Origin: Halomonas campaniensis
GTDB lineage: Bacteria; Pseudomonadota; Gammaproteobacteria; Pseudomonadales; Halomonadaceae
Reading direction: 5' to 3'
NCBI RefSeq assembly: GCF_002211105.1
Contig: NZ_JPUA01000037.1
Coordinates: forward strand, 270,669 to 334,668
Length of the DNA stretch: 64,000 nt
The notes under the pieces were generated by a model. That model worked only from the letters and a program-made list of their open reading frames with translations. It had not been told where the DNA came from and did no database searches. Each line of letters begins with the position of its first letter. The first letter of the stretch is position 1. Both the position numbers and the translations under genes were made by a program. Shown here one piece after another: positions 63,372-64,000 of the stretch.

Positions 63372-64000
63372 ATGTTAAGCCCCACCCCCCAGCGCAGTTG
63401 GCTTGCCGCGCTGGCTGTCTATTGTCGTGCGCCCGTTATTACCATGCTGTTTTTGGGGTTTTCCGCTGGCTTACCTTTTCTACTGGTATTTTCAACGCTC
63501 TCGGCTTGGCTGCGCAGCGATGGCGTTGAGGTCGCGGCGATTGGTTTTTTTGCCTGGATCGGCATGCTCTACTCGATCAAGTTTTTCTGGGCGCCCGTGG
63601 TGGATCGTTTAGCGCTCCCGATATTGACCCGCGCATTCGGACAGCGCCGTGGCTGGATGCTGTTAGCCCAGGGGTTGATCGTTGCGGGGTTATTGGGCCT
63701 CGCCGGTTTGAGTCCAGTGGGAAATCTCGGCTGGGTCGCTCTGTTTGCACTGTTAGTAGCTTTTGGCTCAGCGACGCAAGATATTGCGATCGACGCCTAC
63801 CGTATTGAGTCCGCCGACGATGATGTTCAGGCCGCCATGGCCTCGACCTATATTATTGGCTATCGCGGTGGCCTACTTGCCGCCGGTGCCGGCGCGCTGT
63901 ATATCGCGGCGTCGGCCTCTTGGGATGTGGCGTATATGAGTATGGCGGCGCTAATGGGCATTGGCGTACTTACCGTGCTGCTACGCCCCGAGCCAAAGCG
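63372..64000 (+). CDS. ampG: Muropeptide permease AmpG, N-terminal part
   Basis: The first 209 residues of an MFS protein run off the right edge. The AmpG features are SAGLPFLLVFSTLSAWL (about residues 25-41), GFFAWIGMLYSIKFFWAPVVDRL (about 52-74) and SATQDIAIDAYRIE (about 134-147). AmpG brings 1,6-anhydromuropeptides from murein turnover into the cytoplasm for recycling. AGGAG lies about ten bases before the ATG. The lytic transglycosylase at 55420-56013 would supply its substrates. Confidence 0.88.
   Translation, partial: MLSPTPQRSWLAALAVYCRAPVITMLFLGFSAGLPFLLVFSTLSAWLRSDGVEVAAIGFFAWIGMLYSIKFFWAPVVDRLALPILTRAFGQRRGWMLLAQGLIVAGLLGLAGLSPVGNLGWVALFALLVAFGSATQDIAIDAYRIESADDDVQAAMASTYIIGYRGGLLAAGAGALYIAASASWDVAYMSMAALMGIGVLTVLLRPEPK

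Overview
The window looks like a chromosomal segment of a Halomonas-like gammaproteobacterium (Halomonadaceae). This is inferred from the gene mix: a choline-to-betaine locus, a glycerol ABC transporter of the GlpSTPQUV type, groESL behind a heat-shock promoter, a pgaABCD operon, a GlpR-type regulator and many ion and solute transporters, all at moderate GC. I see no phage, IS element, CRISPR array or rRNA. It reads as core genome with small accessory pieces: a RES/Xre toxin-antitoxin pair and an interspersed-repeat-like element.

Layout. 1-6.6 kb: start of gabD, folE, an exported protein, srkA, a comF-like gene, tRNA-Leu(UAG), two hypothetical envelope proteins and an SDR reductase. 6.7-10.5 kb: fxsA, groES-groEL with a textbook sigma32 promoter and two leader hairpins, then trmJ. 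10.5-15.5 kb: transporters, including an MFS gene coupled to an unlisted 41-residue membrane microprotein and a two-TM potassium channel. 15.6-18.9 kb: a manganese ABC transporter divergent from mntR with an MntR-box-like site between them. 18.9-20.9 kb: RES/Xre toxin-antitoxin and a DUF3750 protein. 21.2-27.2 kb: pgaABCD for poly-beta-1,6-GlcNAc, with a CsrA-site-like hairpin over the pgaA ribosome binding site. 27.3-27.6 kb: 4.5S RNA and tRNA-Met on the minus strand. 27.7-32.9 kb: choX facing betI-betB-betA, with a BetI-like operator between them and a long multi-stem element between betB and betA. 33-35.6 kb: fadE.

35.7-46.1 kb is a complete glycerol regulon: glpS-T-P-Q-U-V-D on the plus strand and glpK and glpR on the minus strand. 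TTCG half-sites spaced by 20 nt lie before glpK and glpR, and a related dyad motif lies before glpS. 46.2-55.4 kb: an SLC13/TrkA_C permease, a candidate structured small RNA, a quinone oxidoreductase, ugpQ, nfo, an amidase, a lipoprotein and proS. 55.4-62.3 kb: a lytic transglycosylase, then an envelope/c-di-GMP cluster (cupredoxin-like protein, degenerate-GGDEF/EAL protein, DUF3034 barrel, globin lipoprotein) convergent with a two-gene unit (cysteine-free molybdopterin-oxidoreductase-fold protein, membrane diguanylate cyclase).

62.4 kb to the end: an unlisted 40-residue CcoM-like cbb3-oxidase microprotein with two FNR/ANR-type boxes, an FKBP-type isomerase and the start of ampG.

The best leads for something undescribed are the cupredoxin/EAL/DUF3034/globin//SUOX-fold/GGDEF cluster, the betB-betA multi-stem element, the candidate RNA at 48.35-48.56 kb, and the CcoM-like gene with its promoter.
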